Below, piece by piece: positions 24,803 to 34,100 of a stretch of DNA of 64,000 nucleotides; positions within the stretch are counted from its first letter, which is position 1, and the number at the start of each line of letters is the position of its first letter. The translations under genes and the position numbers were made by a program. Below the pieces are notes generated by a model. That model had not been told where the DNA came from, ran no database searches, and saw nothing but the letters and a program-made list of their open reading frames with translations. Source of the stretch: M3007 sp046329435 (lineage in GTDB: Bacteria; Bacteroidota; Bacteroidia; Chitinophagales; Saprospiraceae); contig JAXLUR010000008.1 in NCBI GenBank assembly GCA_046329435.1, positions 62,001 through 126,000 of the forward strand, read 5' to 3'.

Positions 24803-25972
24803 ATGCCTTTTTATAAAGATATCACCTTCTCAAAAGCCGAACTGGCCCGCTACAACCGGCACATCATCATCCCTGAATTCGGGCTCGTGGCTCAGCAAAA
24901 ACTGAAAGCCGCCAGGGTACTGGTGGTCGGCTCCGGCGGACTGGGCAGCCCCTTGCTGCTGTATCTCGCAGCGGCCGGCGTGGGCACGATCGGTATCGTC
25001 GATTTCGATGTAGTTGACGACAGCAATCTCCAGCGTCAGGTCCTGTACAAAGTCAGCGACGTGGGCAAAAGAAAAGCAAGCATGGCCAAACGCCGGCTTA
25101 AAGCCCTGAACCCGCATATCGACGTCCGGATTCACCCTGTTCGCCTGACGGCGCAGAATGCGCTGGCTATTTTCCGGGACTACGATGTGGTGGCCGACGG
25201 GACCGATAATTTCCAAACGCGCTATCTCGTCAACGATGCCTGCGTACTGCTCGATAAAACCAATGTTTACGCTTCCATTTTTCAGTTTGAGGGCCAGGTG
25301 TCCGTCTTCAACTACCGCGACGAAAACGGCGCATTGGGACCCAATTACCGCGATCTCTATCCGGCGCCGCCGCCGCCGGGCCTGGTGCCCAGCTGCGCCG
25401 AAGGAGGCGTGCTTGGGGTGTTACCCGGGATCATCGGCAGCATGCAGGCCAACGAAGTCATCAAGGTCGTCACTGGCGTAGGGGAGCCTCTGAGCGGCCG
25501 GCTTTTTATTTTCGATGCCCTCAACTTCGAAACCAGAACCTTCAAAGTCAGGCGGCGCGACGACAATCCCCTGAACGGGAAAAGTCCGACTATCACCCAA
25601 CTCATTGATTATGAATTGTTTTGCGGCTTGCCCGGAGCAGAGCGACGCATTAAGGAGATCACGGCCGACGAACTGCTCGAATGGCAGAGGCAGGGCGAAC
25701 CATTCCAGCTGATTGATGTGCGCGAACAATTGGAGTACGAGGCTGCCAATCTGGGCGCCGAGCTGATCCCGCTGGCAACCCTTGCCGGGCAGGCGCACCG
25801 CATTGCCCGCGACCGAAAAGTGGTCGTCCATTGTCACGCCGGCGCGCGCAGCGCCCGGGCAATCCGCGAACTGGAGGAAAAATTCGGATTTGACAACCTG
25901 TACAACCTCAAAGGAGGCATCCTGGCCTGCCACGAACAGGTCAAAAAAGAACACCAGGCTGTGTTGTCGTGA
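24803..25972 (+). CDS. moeZ: MoeZ/MoeB-type E1 adenylyltransferase with C-terminal rhodanese domain
   Basis: The 389-aa protein has a ThiF/MoeB domain (residues about 8-265) and a rhodanese domain (about 275-385). Visible motifs are the ATP loop VVGSGGLGSP (41-50), the D-D-NLQRQ segment (VVDDSNLQRQVLY), the catalytic Cys198 in VPSCAEGGVLG, and the rhodanese active loop HCHAGARS with Cys344. The zinc CxxC pairs of E. coli MoeB are absent (NYRDLYPAPPPPGLVPSC), as in MoeZ. It should adenylate the carrier's terminal Gly and then pass sulfur from the rhodanese persulfide to form a thiocarboxylate. In Mycobacterium, MoeZ does this for CysO. It sits between the carrier gene and bshB1. Confidence 0.9.
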   Translation: MPFYKDITFSKAELARYNRHIIIPEFGLVAQQKLKAARVLVVGSGGLGSPLLLYLAAAGVGTIGIVDFDVVDDSNLQRQVLYKVSDVGKRKASMAKRRLKALNPHIDVRIHPVRLTAQNALAIFRDYDVVADGTDNFQTRYLVNDACVLLDKTNVYASIFQFEGQVSVFNYRDENGALGPNYRDLYPAPPPPGLVPSCAEGGVLGVLPGIIGSMQANEVIKVVTGVGEPLSGRLFIFDALNFETRTFKVRRRDDNPLNGKSPTITQLIDYELFCGLPGAERRIKEITADELLEWQRQGEPFQLIDVREQLEYEAANLGAELIPLATLAGQAHRIARDRKVVVHCHAGARSARAIRELEEKFGFDNLYNLKGGILACHEQVKKEHQAVLS

Positions 25973-25982
25973 AAACTGTCAG

Positions 25983-26702
25983 ATGAAACTGGACATACTT
26001 GCTATCTCGGCCCATCCGGACGACGTGGAAGTCGCTGCCGGCGGTACGCTGCTGCGCCACGTCGATCTGGGGCATAGAATTGGTCTGCTTGATCTTACCC
26101 GTGCGGAACTCAGCACGCGGGGCAACCCCGAATGGAGGGCTAAGGAAGCCGCCCGGGCAGCTGAATTGCTCGGCATCGGTACCCGGGAGCAGTTGAACCT
26201 TCCCGACGGATTTTTTGACGCCGACAAGGGCAGCCTTTTGGCGCTTGTGCGCAAAATCCGGAAATTCCGCCCCGAAATCGTATTGGCTAATGCACTCGAC
26301 GACCGCCATCCAGACCATCAGCGCGCAGCAGATCTTGTTGGCCGTGCTGTTTTTCTGGCCAATCTGGTAAAAATCGAAACGTACGATGCGGATGGTCGGG
26401 AGCAAGCCCCCTGGCGGGTCAGGGCCGTTTACCATTACCAGCAAGACCGCGTAAGTAAACCTGACCTTTTGCTGGATGTCAGTCCCTATATCGATCGAAA
26501 ATTTGAAGCGATACGGGCCTATGGCTCTCAGTTTTATCAGCCAGACTGTACCGACCCCGAAACGCCCATTTCCTGTCCCTCGTTTTTCGAGGCATTGCGC
26601 GGCCGGAATGCCATGTGGGGGCGCCAGATCGGAGTGGAATATGCCGAGGCGTTTACGCTTGCCCGGCCAATTGGGGCAAAAAACCTGTTTGATTTGATAT
26701 AA
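25983..26702 (+). CDS. bshB1: Bacillithiol biosynthesis deacetylase BshB1
   Basis: The 239-aa LmbE-like protein has the zinc-binding AISAHPDDVEVAAGG start (AHPDD), LDLTRAELSTRGN, and DRHPDHQRAADLV, all typical of BshB1, and it matches the BshB1 length. It removes the acetyl group from GlcNAc-malate, giving GlcN-malate, to which BshC adds cysteine to make the thiol bacillithiol. It follows the E1-rhodanese gene by 10 bp and is probably the last gene of the same operon, tying cysteine supply to thiol synthesis. The start 25983 is chosen because the frame upstream overlaps the E1 gene. bshA and bshC are not in the window. Confidence 0.9.
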   Translation: MKLDILAISAHPDDVEVAAGGTLLRHVDLGHRIGLLDLTRAELSTRGNPEWRAKEAARAAELLGIGTREQLNLPDGFFDADKGSLLALVRKIRKFRPEIVLANALDDRHPDHQRAADLVGRAVFLANLVKIETYDADGREQAPWRVRAVYHYQQDRVSKPDLLLDVSPYIDRKFEAIRAYGSQFYQPDCTDPETPISCPSFFEALRGRNAMWGRQIGVEYAEAFTLARPIGAKNLFDLI

Positions 26703-26705
26703 TAT

Positions 26706-26785
26706 TTCAACAAAGCGAAGTCAAAAATAGCAATTTGGAAAAATATAGTATTGGTGTTGTCGGTTTTTGACTCCGCTTTGTTGAA
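26706..26785. repeat. 22-bp inverted repeat with 36-base loop
   Basis: TTCAACAAAGCGAAGTCAAA at 26706 and its complement ending at 26785 match over 22 bases with one mismatch. It lies between the convergent ends of bshB1 and the peroxiredoxin gene, and may act as a bidirectional terminator or be a small mobile-element remnant. Confidence 0.6.
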
Positions 26786-26811
26786 GTCGTCAGCCTACGG
26801 CGCGTTGTTTG

Positions 26812-27450
26812 TTATTCGACGTCGGGCTGCGGCGTGTAGCGCAGATACGGTTTTACGACGTTCACACCCTTGGGGAATTTCCGGATGGCATCTTCGGTAG
26901 AAATGGCTGGCACGACGATCACGTCTTCGCCATGTTTCCAGTCGGCAGGTGTGGCAACGCTGTAATTGGCCGTCAGTTGCAGGGAATCGAGCACGCGCAG
27001 CACTTCGTGAAAATTGCGGCCGGTAGAAGCCGGGTAGGTAATGATCAGTTTTACTTTTTTGTCGGGGCCGATGACGAACAGCGAACGCACCGTAAAATTT
27101 TCGGAGGCGTTGGGGTGAATCATGTCGTAGAGGGTCGATACGACGCGGTCGGGGTCGGCAATTATCGGGAAATCGACGTTGACGTGCTGCGTTTCGTTGA
27201 TGTCGTTGACCCAGCCCAGGTGCTTGTCGAGCGGATCAACGCTGACGGCCAGCACGCGGGTGTTGCGGCGCCTGAACTCTTCCTGAAGCGCGGCGGTGCG
27301 GCCGAGTTCCGTGGTGCAAACAGGGGTGTAGTCGGCCGGGTGAGAGAATAAAATGCCCCATCCGTCGCCAAGATATTCGTAAAAGTCTATCTCGCCGGCG
27401 GTGGTTTGGGCCTTGAAGTTGGGGGCGATGTCGCCTAGTCGCAAGCTCAT
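26812..27450 (-). CDS. 1-Cys peroxiredoxin (Prx6 type)
   Basis: The 212-aa protein has the Prx6 signature: FSHPADYTPVCTTELGR with the peroxidatic Cys45, then SVDPLDKHLGWVNDI and a Prx6-type C-terminal extension (VATPADWKHGEDVIVVP). No other cysteine is present, so it is a 1-Cys enzyme that needs an outside thiol to be reduced. It removes hydrogen peroxide and organic peroxides in the cytoplasm. Its gene is convergent with bshB1, making bacillithiol a reasonable but unproven resolving thiol. It is transcribed divergently from the Rrf2 regulator. Confidence 0.93.
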   Translation of the reverse strand: MSLRLGDIAPNFKAQTTAGEIDFYEYLGDGWGILFSHPADYTPVCTTELGRTAALQEEFRRRNTRVLAVSVDPLDKHLGWVNDINETQHVNVDFPIIADPDRVVSTLYDMIHPNASENFTVRSLFVIGPDKKVKLIITYPASTGRNFHEVLRVLDSLQLTANYSVATPADWKHGEDVIVVPAISTEDAIRKFPKGVNVVKPYLRYTPQPDVE

Positions 27451-27602
27451 ATCGGATAAGGATTGGTGAGTGAAGTGAGATAAATGCGACAGGAATTGGA
27501 TAAAAACTGATCGAGCGCGCTCAAAACCTGTTTACCTTTCCCGCCACCGTAAAAGTAGTTTGATTGAAATAGTTCACAAAGATTGTAGACTGATAAATTG
27601 CC

Positions 27603-28013
27603 ATGCTCTCCAAAAAAACGCAATATGCCATCAAGGCGCTTGGATATCTGGCAGCCCGTCATAAAACGGGGCCGGTGCTCATCAGCGATATTGCCGGGCA
27701 AAAGCACATTCCCCTTAAATTTTTGGAAAATATCCTGTTGGAGCTCAAAAAGGCGGACGTGCTTGACAGCAAAATGGGTAGGGGAGGGGGCTATTTTCTG
27801 AAAACAGCCCCCGAGCAGATTTCTTTGGCCAAAGTGATGCGAATCGTCGAGGGGCCGATCGCGTTGTTGCCCTGCGTTAGCCTCAATTTCTACCGCCGGT
27901 GTGAAGATTGCGATGAGGTCAATTGCCGCATTAATGCCGTGTTTGCCGAGGTGCGCGATGCGACCCTGGCCATTCTGGAAACCAAAACCCTGGCAGATAT
28001 CCGCGACGAATAA
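27603..28013 (+). CDS. Rrf2 family transcriptional regulator
   Basis: The 136-aa protein has the Rrf2 winged helix (residues 1-80, MLSKKTQYAIKALGYLAARH ... ILLELKKADVLDSKMGRGGGY). Behind it is a cysteine cluster at Cys91, Cys100, Cys103 and Cys108, which could hold an Fe-S cluster or sense thiols, although the spacing differs from IscR (Cys92, 98, 104). Members include IscR, NsrR and the cysteine regulator CymR. It is divergent from the peroxiredoxin gene across 152 bp, so it might control it or the sulfur genes nearby. No palindromic operator was picked out by eye. Confidence 0.88.
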   Translation: MLSKKTQYAIKALGYLAARHKTGPVLISDIAGQKHIPLKFLENILLELKKADVLDSKMGRGGGYFLKTAPEQISLAKVMRIVEGPIALLPCVSLNFYRRCEDCDEVNCRINAVFAEVRDATLAILETKTLADIRDE

Positions 28014-28019
28014 GCCGTT

Positions 28020-29138
28020 TTACTGGCTCAATTTCCAGTCGTAGGGCTGATTGCGCAGGTTTTCGAGTTGCTCTTTCAGTTTCTGGTCAATCAGGGCTTT
28101 TTCTGCGGCGATACGTGCTTCTACCAGATAGGCGCCTGTTTCCGTTTCAAACCTGAGTTTGTTTTTCACGATGTTGGCGCGCAAGGTGACCTGCTCGCGG
28201 TTGTTCATTTCAAAAACATGCTCGTGATCGTGCAAAAGGTAGTCGTACGGACTGCGGTAAGAGATCAGTTTGACCATGATAGGCGCCGTTTCGATGGCAA
28301 CGAAGAGCAAGGTGATGAACAGGCTGGCGTACAAAATGGCCAGGCTGTTGGCGCTCAGGCGGCTCAGGGCCTCCATGCGGGCGGCCAGGCCGTCGTAGCC
28401 GGTTCGGTTGAGTGCCGCGATTTCGGACTGCACCTTTGCCTCCAGTTCCCTGACGGTTTGCTCTTTCGCCTGGATGGCCGGCAGCGCGGTCGCCAGCAGG
28501 TTGGTCAGTTCTGTTTGCGCACGGTCGGCGTCATCTTTTTTGGCGCGATAGATCGGGCCGAGGTTTTTATGTCCCGAGCCGCCAGTGCCGTCAGCTTCCT
28601 GCGCGGCCATGTGCACGAGCGTGTCGCGGGCCGCGGTTTTGGCAGCGATGTCGGCTTTGAGCGTTTCGATCTGCGCTTTTTGCTCGTCGATCTGTGCCTG
28701 GAAACGAGCCAGTACGCGGTCTTCCTGTTGTTTGAATACTTCCTGTTCCATTTGCACGAGTTCGCCGCGGATTTCCTTGTCGAAAATCTTCATTTCCAGG
28801 GGTTTGGAGATGACCAGGGCCAGCAATACCGCCAGGGCCAGGCGGGGCAGGGCAACCAGCCAGTCGCGCCACCAGCGGCCGTAGCTTTTCATGCTCATGA
28901 CGATGTAGCGGTCGAGATTGAAAATCATCAGACCCCACACCAGCCCGAAAAAGACTGCTGCCAGGTACGAATCAAAAACCGTGTAAAGTGCGTAACCGGA
29001 GGAGATAAAGGCCAGTACGCCCGTAAAAAACACGGTGGCGCCAATGCCGGCGTACTTGTTGCGGTCAGTGGGGCATTTTTCAAGAATGCTCTGATCCACC
29101 CCCGAGCAGAAGAGGAAAAAGTCTTGTACAGTTTTCAT
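28020..29138 (-). CDS. DUF4407 integral membrane protein with coiled coil
   Basis: The 372-aa protein has N-terminal transmembrane segments (about residues 28-60 and 62-75), another pair around 85-110, and a late one near 275-295. A long helical coiled-coil region (about 120-260, rich in E, Q, K, A) lies between them, starting QMEQEVFKQQEDRVLARFQ. This is the DUF4407 layout. Its function is not known. The start at 29138 is chosen because the frame upstream lacks a membrane-protein-like start. It ends 6 bp from the Rrf2 stop (convergent). Confidence 0.75.
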   Translation of the reverse strand: MKTVQDFFLFCSGVDQSILEKCPTDRNKYAGIGATVFFTGVLAFISSGYALYTVFDSYLAAVFFGLVWGLMIFNLDRYIVMSMKSYGRWWRDWLVALPRLALAVLLALVISKPLEMKIFDKEIRGELVQMEQEVFKQQEDRVLARFQAQIDEQKAQIETLKADIAAKTAARDTLVHMAAQEADGTGGSGHKNLGPIYRAKKDDADRAQTELTNLLATALPAIQAKEQTVRELEAKVQSEIAALNRTGYDGLAARMEALSRLSANSLAILYASLFITLLFVAIETAPIMVKLISYRSPYDYLLHDHEHVFEMNNREQVTLRANIVKNKLRFETETGAYLVEARIAAEKALIDQKLKEQLENLRNQPYDWKLSQ

Positions 29139-29188
29139 AGCAATTAGCTTCGAATGGCACGCGTTTTTCAGCGACTGCCATTTAACCA

Positions 29189-29216
29189 CAAAAAAGCCCG
29201 GATTATTGGTCCGGGT
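29189..29216 (-). terminator. Intrinsic terminator of the HAD hydrolase gene
   Basis: Read on the minus strand, ACCCGGA, a 7-base loop, TCCGGGC and six T. It lies 45 bp past the HAD stop. Confidence 0.65.
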
Positions 29217-29261
29217 CCAAATTTTTCGATGGGCGAAGCCAAAGGTAAGACAAATCCTTGT

Positions 29262-29873
29262 TTAGCCAAGTACCTTCCAATCCAGAAGTTGTTGGCGCAG
29301 GGCGTCGGCGCCCTGAAAATGAATGCCGCGGATGCCCAGGGCTTCTGCGCCTTTCATATTGGCCAGGCTGTCGTCGGTAAAAGCGGCGAGCGCGGGATCG
29401 ACGTCGTAGCGTTGCAGCAGGATTTGGTAAATTTCGGGGAAGGGTTTGCGGGTTTTCTCTTCTCCCGACACCACGATTCCCTCGAACCAGTGTAAAAAAT
29501 CGTATTTGCCCAGCGCAACCGGAAACGTTTCGGCACTCCAGTTGGTCAGCGCCAGCAGTCTGAGCCTGCCTTCGTCGCGCAATTGTTGCAGCAATGCAAC
29601 GGTTTCTGGAATGGGGCCGCCGAGCATATCCTCCCAACGGTCGTAGTAGGTTCTGATTTCAGGCTCCCAATCGGGCCATTGCGCCACGAGCAGTTCGGTC
29701 GCTTCGGCCAGCGAACGGCCGGCATCCTGCTCCACATTCCATTCGTGGGTGCAGATCCGGTCGAAGAAATATTGCCGGCGTTCGGCATCGGGAATCACTT
29801 CCCGGAAAACATATTCGGGATTCCAGTCGATCAGGACGCCGCCAAGGTCGAAGATAAGGGTGTCGATGGCCAT
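29262..29873 (-). CDS. HAD-superfamily hydrolase (subfamily IA, haloacid dehalogenase-like)
   Basis: The 203-aa protein has the HAD motifs: IFDLGGVLIDWN (nucleophile Asp), LALTNWSAETF (motif II), KTRKPFPEIYQILLQ (motif III Lys) and AFTDDSLANMKGAEALG (motif IV acids). The cap is a helical C1-type insert. Such enzymes dephosphorylate small metabolites or dehalogenate acids in the cytoplasm; the substrate cannot be inferred. The start at 29873 is chosen since the frame upstream overlaps ychF. It is 13 bp from ychF on the same strand and probably co-transcribed with it. Confidence 0.88.
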   Translation of the reverse strand: MAIDTLIFDLGGVLIDWNPEYVFREVIPDAERRQYFFDRICTHEWNVEQDAGRSLAEATELLVAQWPDWEPEIRTYYDRWEDMLGGPIPETVALLQQLRDEGRLRLLALTNWSAETFPVALGKYDFLHWFEGIVVSGEEKTRKPFPEIYQILLQRYDVDPALAAFTDDSLANMKGAEALGIRGIHFQGADALRQQLLDWKVLG

Positions 29874-29886
29874 CGGGAAAAGTGCT

Positions 29887-30993
29887 TCAGACGTTAAAAC
29901 GGAAGTGCATGATGTCGCCATCTTGTACGACATACTCTTTTCCTTCGACAGCCATTTTGCCGGCTTCTTTCACTTTGGCTTCCGAACCCAGGGTGGTAAA
30001 GTCCTGATATTTAATGACTTCTGCGCGGATAAAACCTTTTTCGAAGTCGGAGTGGATCACACCGGCTGCTTCAGGAGCTTTGGCGCCGCGGCGCACCGTC
30101 CAGGCTCGCACTTCCTTTTCCCCCGCGGTGAAGTAGGTGATGAGGTTGAGCAGGTGGTAGCAGGCGCGGATGAGTTTGTTTTTGCCGGGCTCGCTGAGGC
30201 CCATCATTTCGAGAAATTCATCGCGTTCTTCGGCCGACTCCATATCGGCGATTTGTGCTTCGATACCGGCGCAGATGGTAATGACTTCGGCGTTTTCGCC
30301 GGCTACGGAAGCCCGGAAGGCCTCGGTATGGGCGTTGCCGTTTTCCATCGACGCTTCGTCCACATTGCAGACGTAGAGCGTGGGTTTGGCCGTAAGGAGC
30401 GACAAGTCTCTGGTAATCAACGTTTTGCCGTCTTCGTCCACGTCGCCGAGCAATTCGCGAGCGGGTTTGCCGCTTTCGAGGTGCGCTTTGACGCGGTTGA
30501 GCGTTTCGAGGGCTTTGAGGTCGTCCTTGCTGCCGGCTTTGGCTGCGCGGACGACTTTTTCGAGGCGTTTTTCGACGGTTTCCAGGTCTTTCAGCCCCAG
30601 TTCGAGGTCGATGATTTCCTTGTCGCGCACAGGATTGACAGAGCCATCAACGTGCACGACGTTGTCGTCGTCGAAGCAGCGAACCACGTGAACAATGGCG
30701 TCCACTTCGCGGATGTTGGCCAGGAACTGATTGCCCAGGCCCTCGCCCTGGCTGGCGCCTTTGATCAGGCCGGCAATATCGACGATCTCGACGGTGGTCG
30801 GCACGATCCGTTGCGGATTGACCAGTTCCGACAGTTTGTCGAGGCGCTGGTCGGGCACGGTGATGACGCCCACGTTGGGGTCTTTGGTTGCGAAAGGATA
30901 GTTGGCTGCCAGGGCTTTGCCACTGGTAAGCGCATTAAAAAGGGTGGATTTTCCGACGTTGGGAAGACCGACAATGCCGCACTGAAGAGCCAT
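29887..30993 (-). CDS. ychF: Redox-regulated ATPase YchF/OLA1
   Basis: The 368-aa protein has the P-loop GIVGLPNVGKSTLFNALT, the switch segment VEIVDIAGLIKGASQGEGLGNQFL and the YVCNVDE motif that replaces the usual NKxD and makes the enzyme prefer ATP. The C-terminus carries the TGS-like domain with the AGVIHSDFEKGFIRAEV signature. YchF proteins bind ribosomes and respond to oxidative stress. Length and motifs match the family throughout. Confidence 0.96.
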   Translation of the reverse strand: MALQCGIVGLPNVGKSTLFNALTSGKALAANYPFATKDPNVGVITVPDQRLDKLSELVNPQRIVPTTVEIVDIAGLIKGASQGEGLGNQFLANIREVDAIVHVVRCFDDDNVVHVDGSVNPVRDKEIIDLELGLKDLETVEKRLEKVVRAAKAGSKDDLKALETLNRVKAHLESGKPARELLGDVDEDGKTLITRDLSLLTAKPTLYVCNVDEASMENGNAHTEAFRASVAGENAEVITICAGIEAQIADMESAEERDEFLEMMGLSEPGKNKLIRACYHLLNLITYFTAGEKEVRAWTVRRGAKAPEAAGVIHSDFEKGFIRAEVIKYQDFTTLGSEAKVKEAGKMAVEGKEYVVQDGDIMHFRFNV

Positions 30994-31031
30994 ATTTCGG
31001 GAAAAGACAAATGATCATTGAAAAACGGGCG

Positions 31032-31039
31032 CAAAGGTA
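31032..31039 (-). promoter_or_regulatory. -7 box (TACCTTTG) of ychF
   Basis: On the minus strand, TACCTTTG fits TAnnTTTG and lies 38 bp before the ychF ATG. No clear -33 box is seen. Confidence 0.45.
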
Positions 31040-31118
31040 GCCCGAAAAGCCGGATAAATCAGACCGGTTTTAAAAATTCCGGGAATCCGTAGTTTCACCC
31101 CCTTTAATACCTGCTTTC

Positions 31119-34100
31119 ATGAAAAATACCTTGCACCCTGCGGGAATCTGCCTGATCGCCCTTTTGCCGCTCCTTTTAGGACAATGTTCGGATCGAAAAA
31201 AAACGCTTTTTGAATCCACGCCGCAACCGCAGGCAACGGCGGAGGGCGGTACGCGTTTCGTCGCGCGTCCGGCGGCCGAAACCGGCATTTCTTTTGTCTT
31301 TACCGTGGAGGAAGAGTACCGCTACAATTTCACCATGGACCCCTACATCTACAACGGCGGCGGGGTGGCCGTGCTGGATGTCAACCGCGACGGTTTGCAA
31401 GACCTGTTTTTCACCGCCCGACTGCAAGGCTGCCGGTTGTACCTCAACCAGGGCAATTTCAAATTCACCGATATCTCCGAATCTTCCGGGGTGGCCAAAC
31501 ACAGCGGCCTGAAAACCGGCGTCGTAGTCGTCGATGTCAATGCCGACGGCTGGCCCGACCTGTACGTGTGCCGCACCTGGCTTACACCCGTCCCCGACCG
31601 GCGTAATTTGTTGTTGATCAATAACAAAGACAATACTTTCACCGAACGCGCCGCCGAATTTGGCCTGGCAGACCTGTCGGCCAGCCAACATGCCAATTTC
31701 TTCGATTACGACCTCGACGGCGACCTCGATTGCTACGTCGTCAATCACCCCGTCGATTTTCACAACATCAACATTGCCGACTACCAGCCGAGCGGCGCAG
31801 CGCCCTCGGCTGCCGCTGCCGCTCCGAAGACCGAATACGATTCAGACCGCCTATATCGCAACGATGGAAACGGCCATTTCAGCGATGTCAGCAAGGCTGC
31901 AGGGATTATCAACCGGGCCTGGGGGCTAAGCAGCATTGCCGCTGATTTTAATGATGACGGATGGCCTGATCTGTTCGTAGCCAACGACTTCATTATGCCT
32001 GATTTTTTATATATCAACAACCATGACGGTACGTTCAGCGAGCAGGCAGGCCGATGGTTTCGCCACATGGCCAACCACAGCATGGGCGCCGACTACGCCG
32101 ACCTCAACGGCGACGCCTTGCCCGATCTGGTGGTGCCTGATATGCTCGGCGCCACTCCCGAGCGTCGAAAGATGCTGATGAACACCATGCAGCGCGAGCG
32201 CGTCAATACCCTGCTTCGCCAGGGCTACGGGCGGCAGCAAATGCGCAATGTGTTGCAGGTCAACAACGGCAACCACACGTTTTCGGAGCAGGGCTGTCAG
32301 GCCGGCATCCAGGCGACCGAATGGAGCTGGGCGCCCCTCGTCGCCGATTATGACAACGACGGCCACAATGACCTTTTTCTGACCTCGGGCGTCTTGCGCG
32401 ACCTCAACGACCTCGACTTTTTCTACTACACCGCCGATTCGATCAACCGGACGGGGGGCGTCAATGCCAAACGCTTCAAGTCTTTTCAGGAATACACGGG
32501 TTTGATCCCCTCTTTCCCCAACCGCAATTACCTGTATCAAAATACGGGCGACTGGCCGCTGATCGATGTCACCGCCAGCTGGGGGCTGTCGCAACCCGGC
32601 TTTACCAATGGCGCAGCTTATGCCGACCTCGACAACGATGGCGATCTCGACCTGATCACGAGCCGGCTCGGCGCCTCGCCCGGTATTTTTGAAAACCAGG
32701 CGAACACTATTGGCAAAAAACACTGGCTCCAGATCAAATGTGAAGGTCCGGCGAAAAACCCGACCGGCATCGGCGCCAGGATCAGGGTGCAAGCCGGCGA
32801 CCAGGTGTTTTTTCAGGAAATGACCCCTGTCAGGGGCTTTTATTCTTCTGTCGAACCCGTTTTTCAGGTGGGGCTGGGCGCCATCGAGCGGGTGGACAAA
32901 GTCGAAATCGAATGGCCCGGCGGCGGCTATCAGGTTCTGGAACAATTGCCTGCCAATCAGCGAATTGTGCTGAAATACGCCGAAGCGAAACCCGGAAAAC
33001 TACCGCGCGGGCAGGCTGCAAACCTGTCGGCCGGTATTCCATACAACGAAGTTGCGCAACAAAATGGCCTGCGCTTCACGCACCGGGAAAACGAGTTCGA
33101 CGACTACGAACGGGAGCGATTGTTGTCGAGGCAATATTCCCGCCCGGGCCCGGCGCTGGCCCTGGGCGATGTGGACGGTGACGGCGCCGAAGATGTATTC
33201 GTCGGGGGGGCACGCGGGCAGTCAGGAGCGATTTTTTTGCAAAAAGGCGACGGCATCTTTGTGGAAAACCCTGCACATCCGTTTGAATCGGTCTGCGACG
33301 CCGCGGCCGCTTTGTTTTTTGATGCCGACGGCGACAAAGACCTCGATCTGATCGTCGTAAACGGCGGAAATGAAGCGCCCGCAGGCGACCCTTCGTATCA
33401 GGACAGGCTCTACCGCAACGACGGCAAAGGCAATTTTTCACTCGACGCCGGCGCCTTGCCGACAGAAAAGGAAAGCGGCTCGGTAGCGCGCGCGTACGAC
33501 TACGATGCCGACGGCGATCTCGATCTGTTTGTCGGCGGGCGTGTGACGCCGGGCCGTTTTCCCGAAATCCCGCGTTCTGCCGTCTGGCGCAACGACGGCG
33601 GCCGTTTTTCCGATGTGACTGCCGAGGCAGCGCCACAATTCGAACGCGCCGGCATGATCACCGATCTACAGTTCGCCGACCTCGACGGCGACGGCGCGGC
33701 AGAACTGATCGTGGCAGGGGAGTGGATGCCGATACGGGTTTTCAAAAAAGAAGGGCCGGTATTCAGGGACGTTACCGAGGCGTATGGCGTCGCCCAATCG
33801 GCCGGCTGGTGGAATTGCCTGCTGATCAACGACCTGGACGGTGACGGCGACCCTGACATTTTGGCGGGCAACGAAGGCCTTAACGGCCGCTTTGTGACCT
33901 GGCCGGGTGGTTCCTTGCGCTTGTTTGCCGCCGATTTTGACGGCAACGGCAGTATCGATCCCGTGTTGACAGCCCCGCAGCAAGGCGGCTATGCGCCGGT
34001 GGCTCAGCGCGATCTGCTGGCGCAGCAATTGCCGGGTATTCGCAAAAAATTTCCCCGCTACCACGACTATGCCCTGGCAGGCATTGAAGACCTGTTTTCG

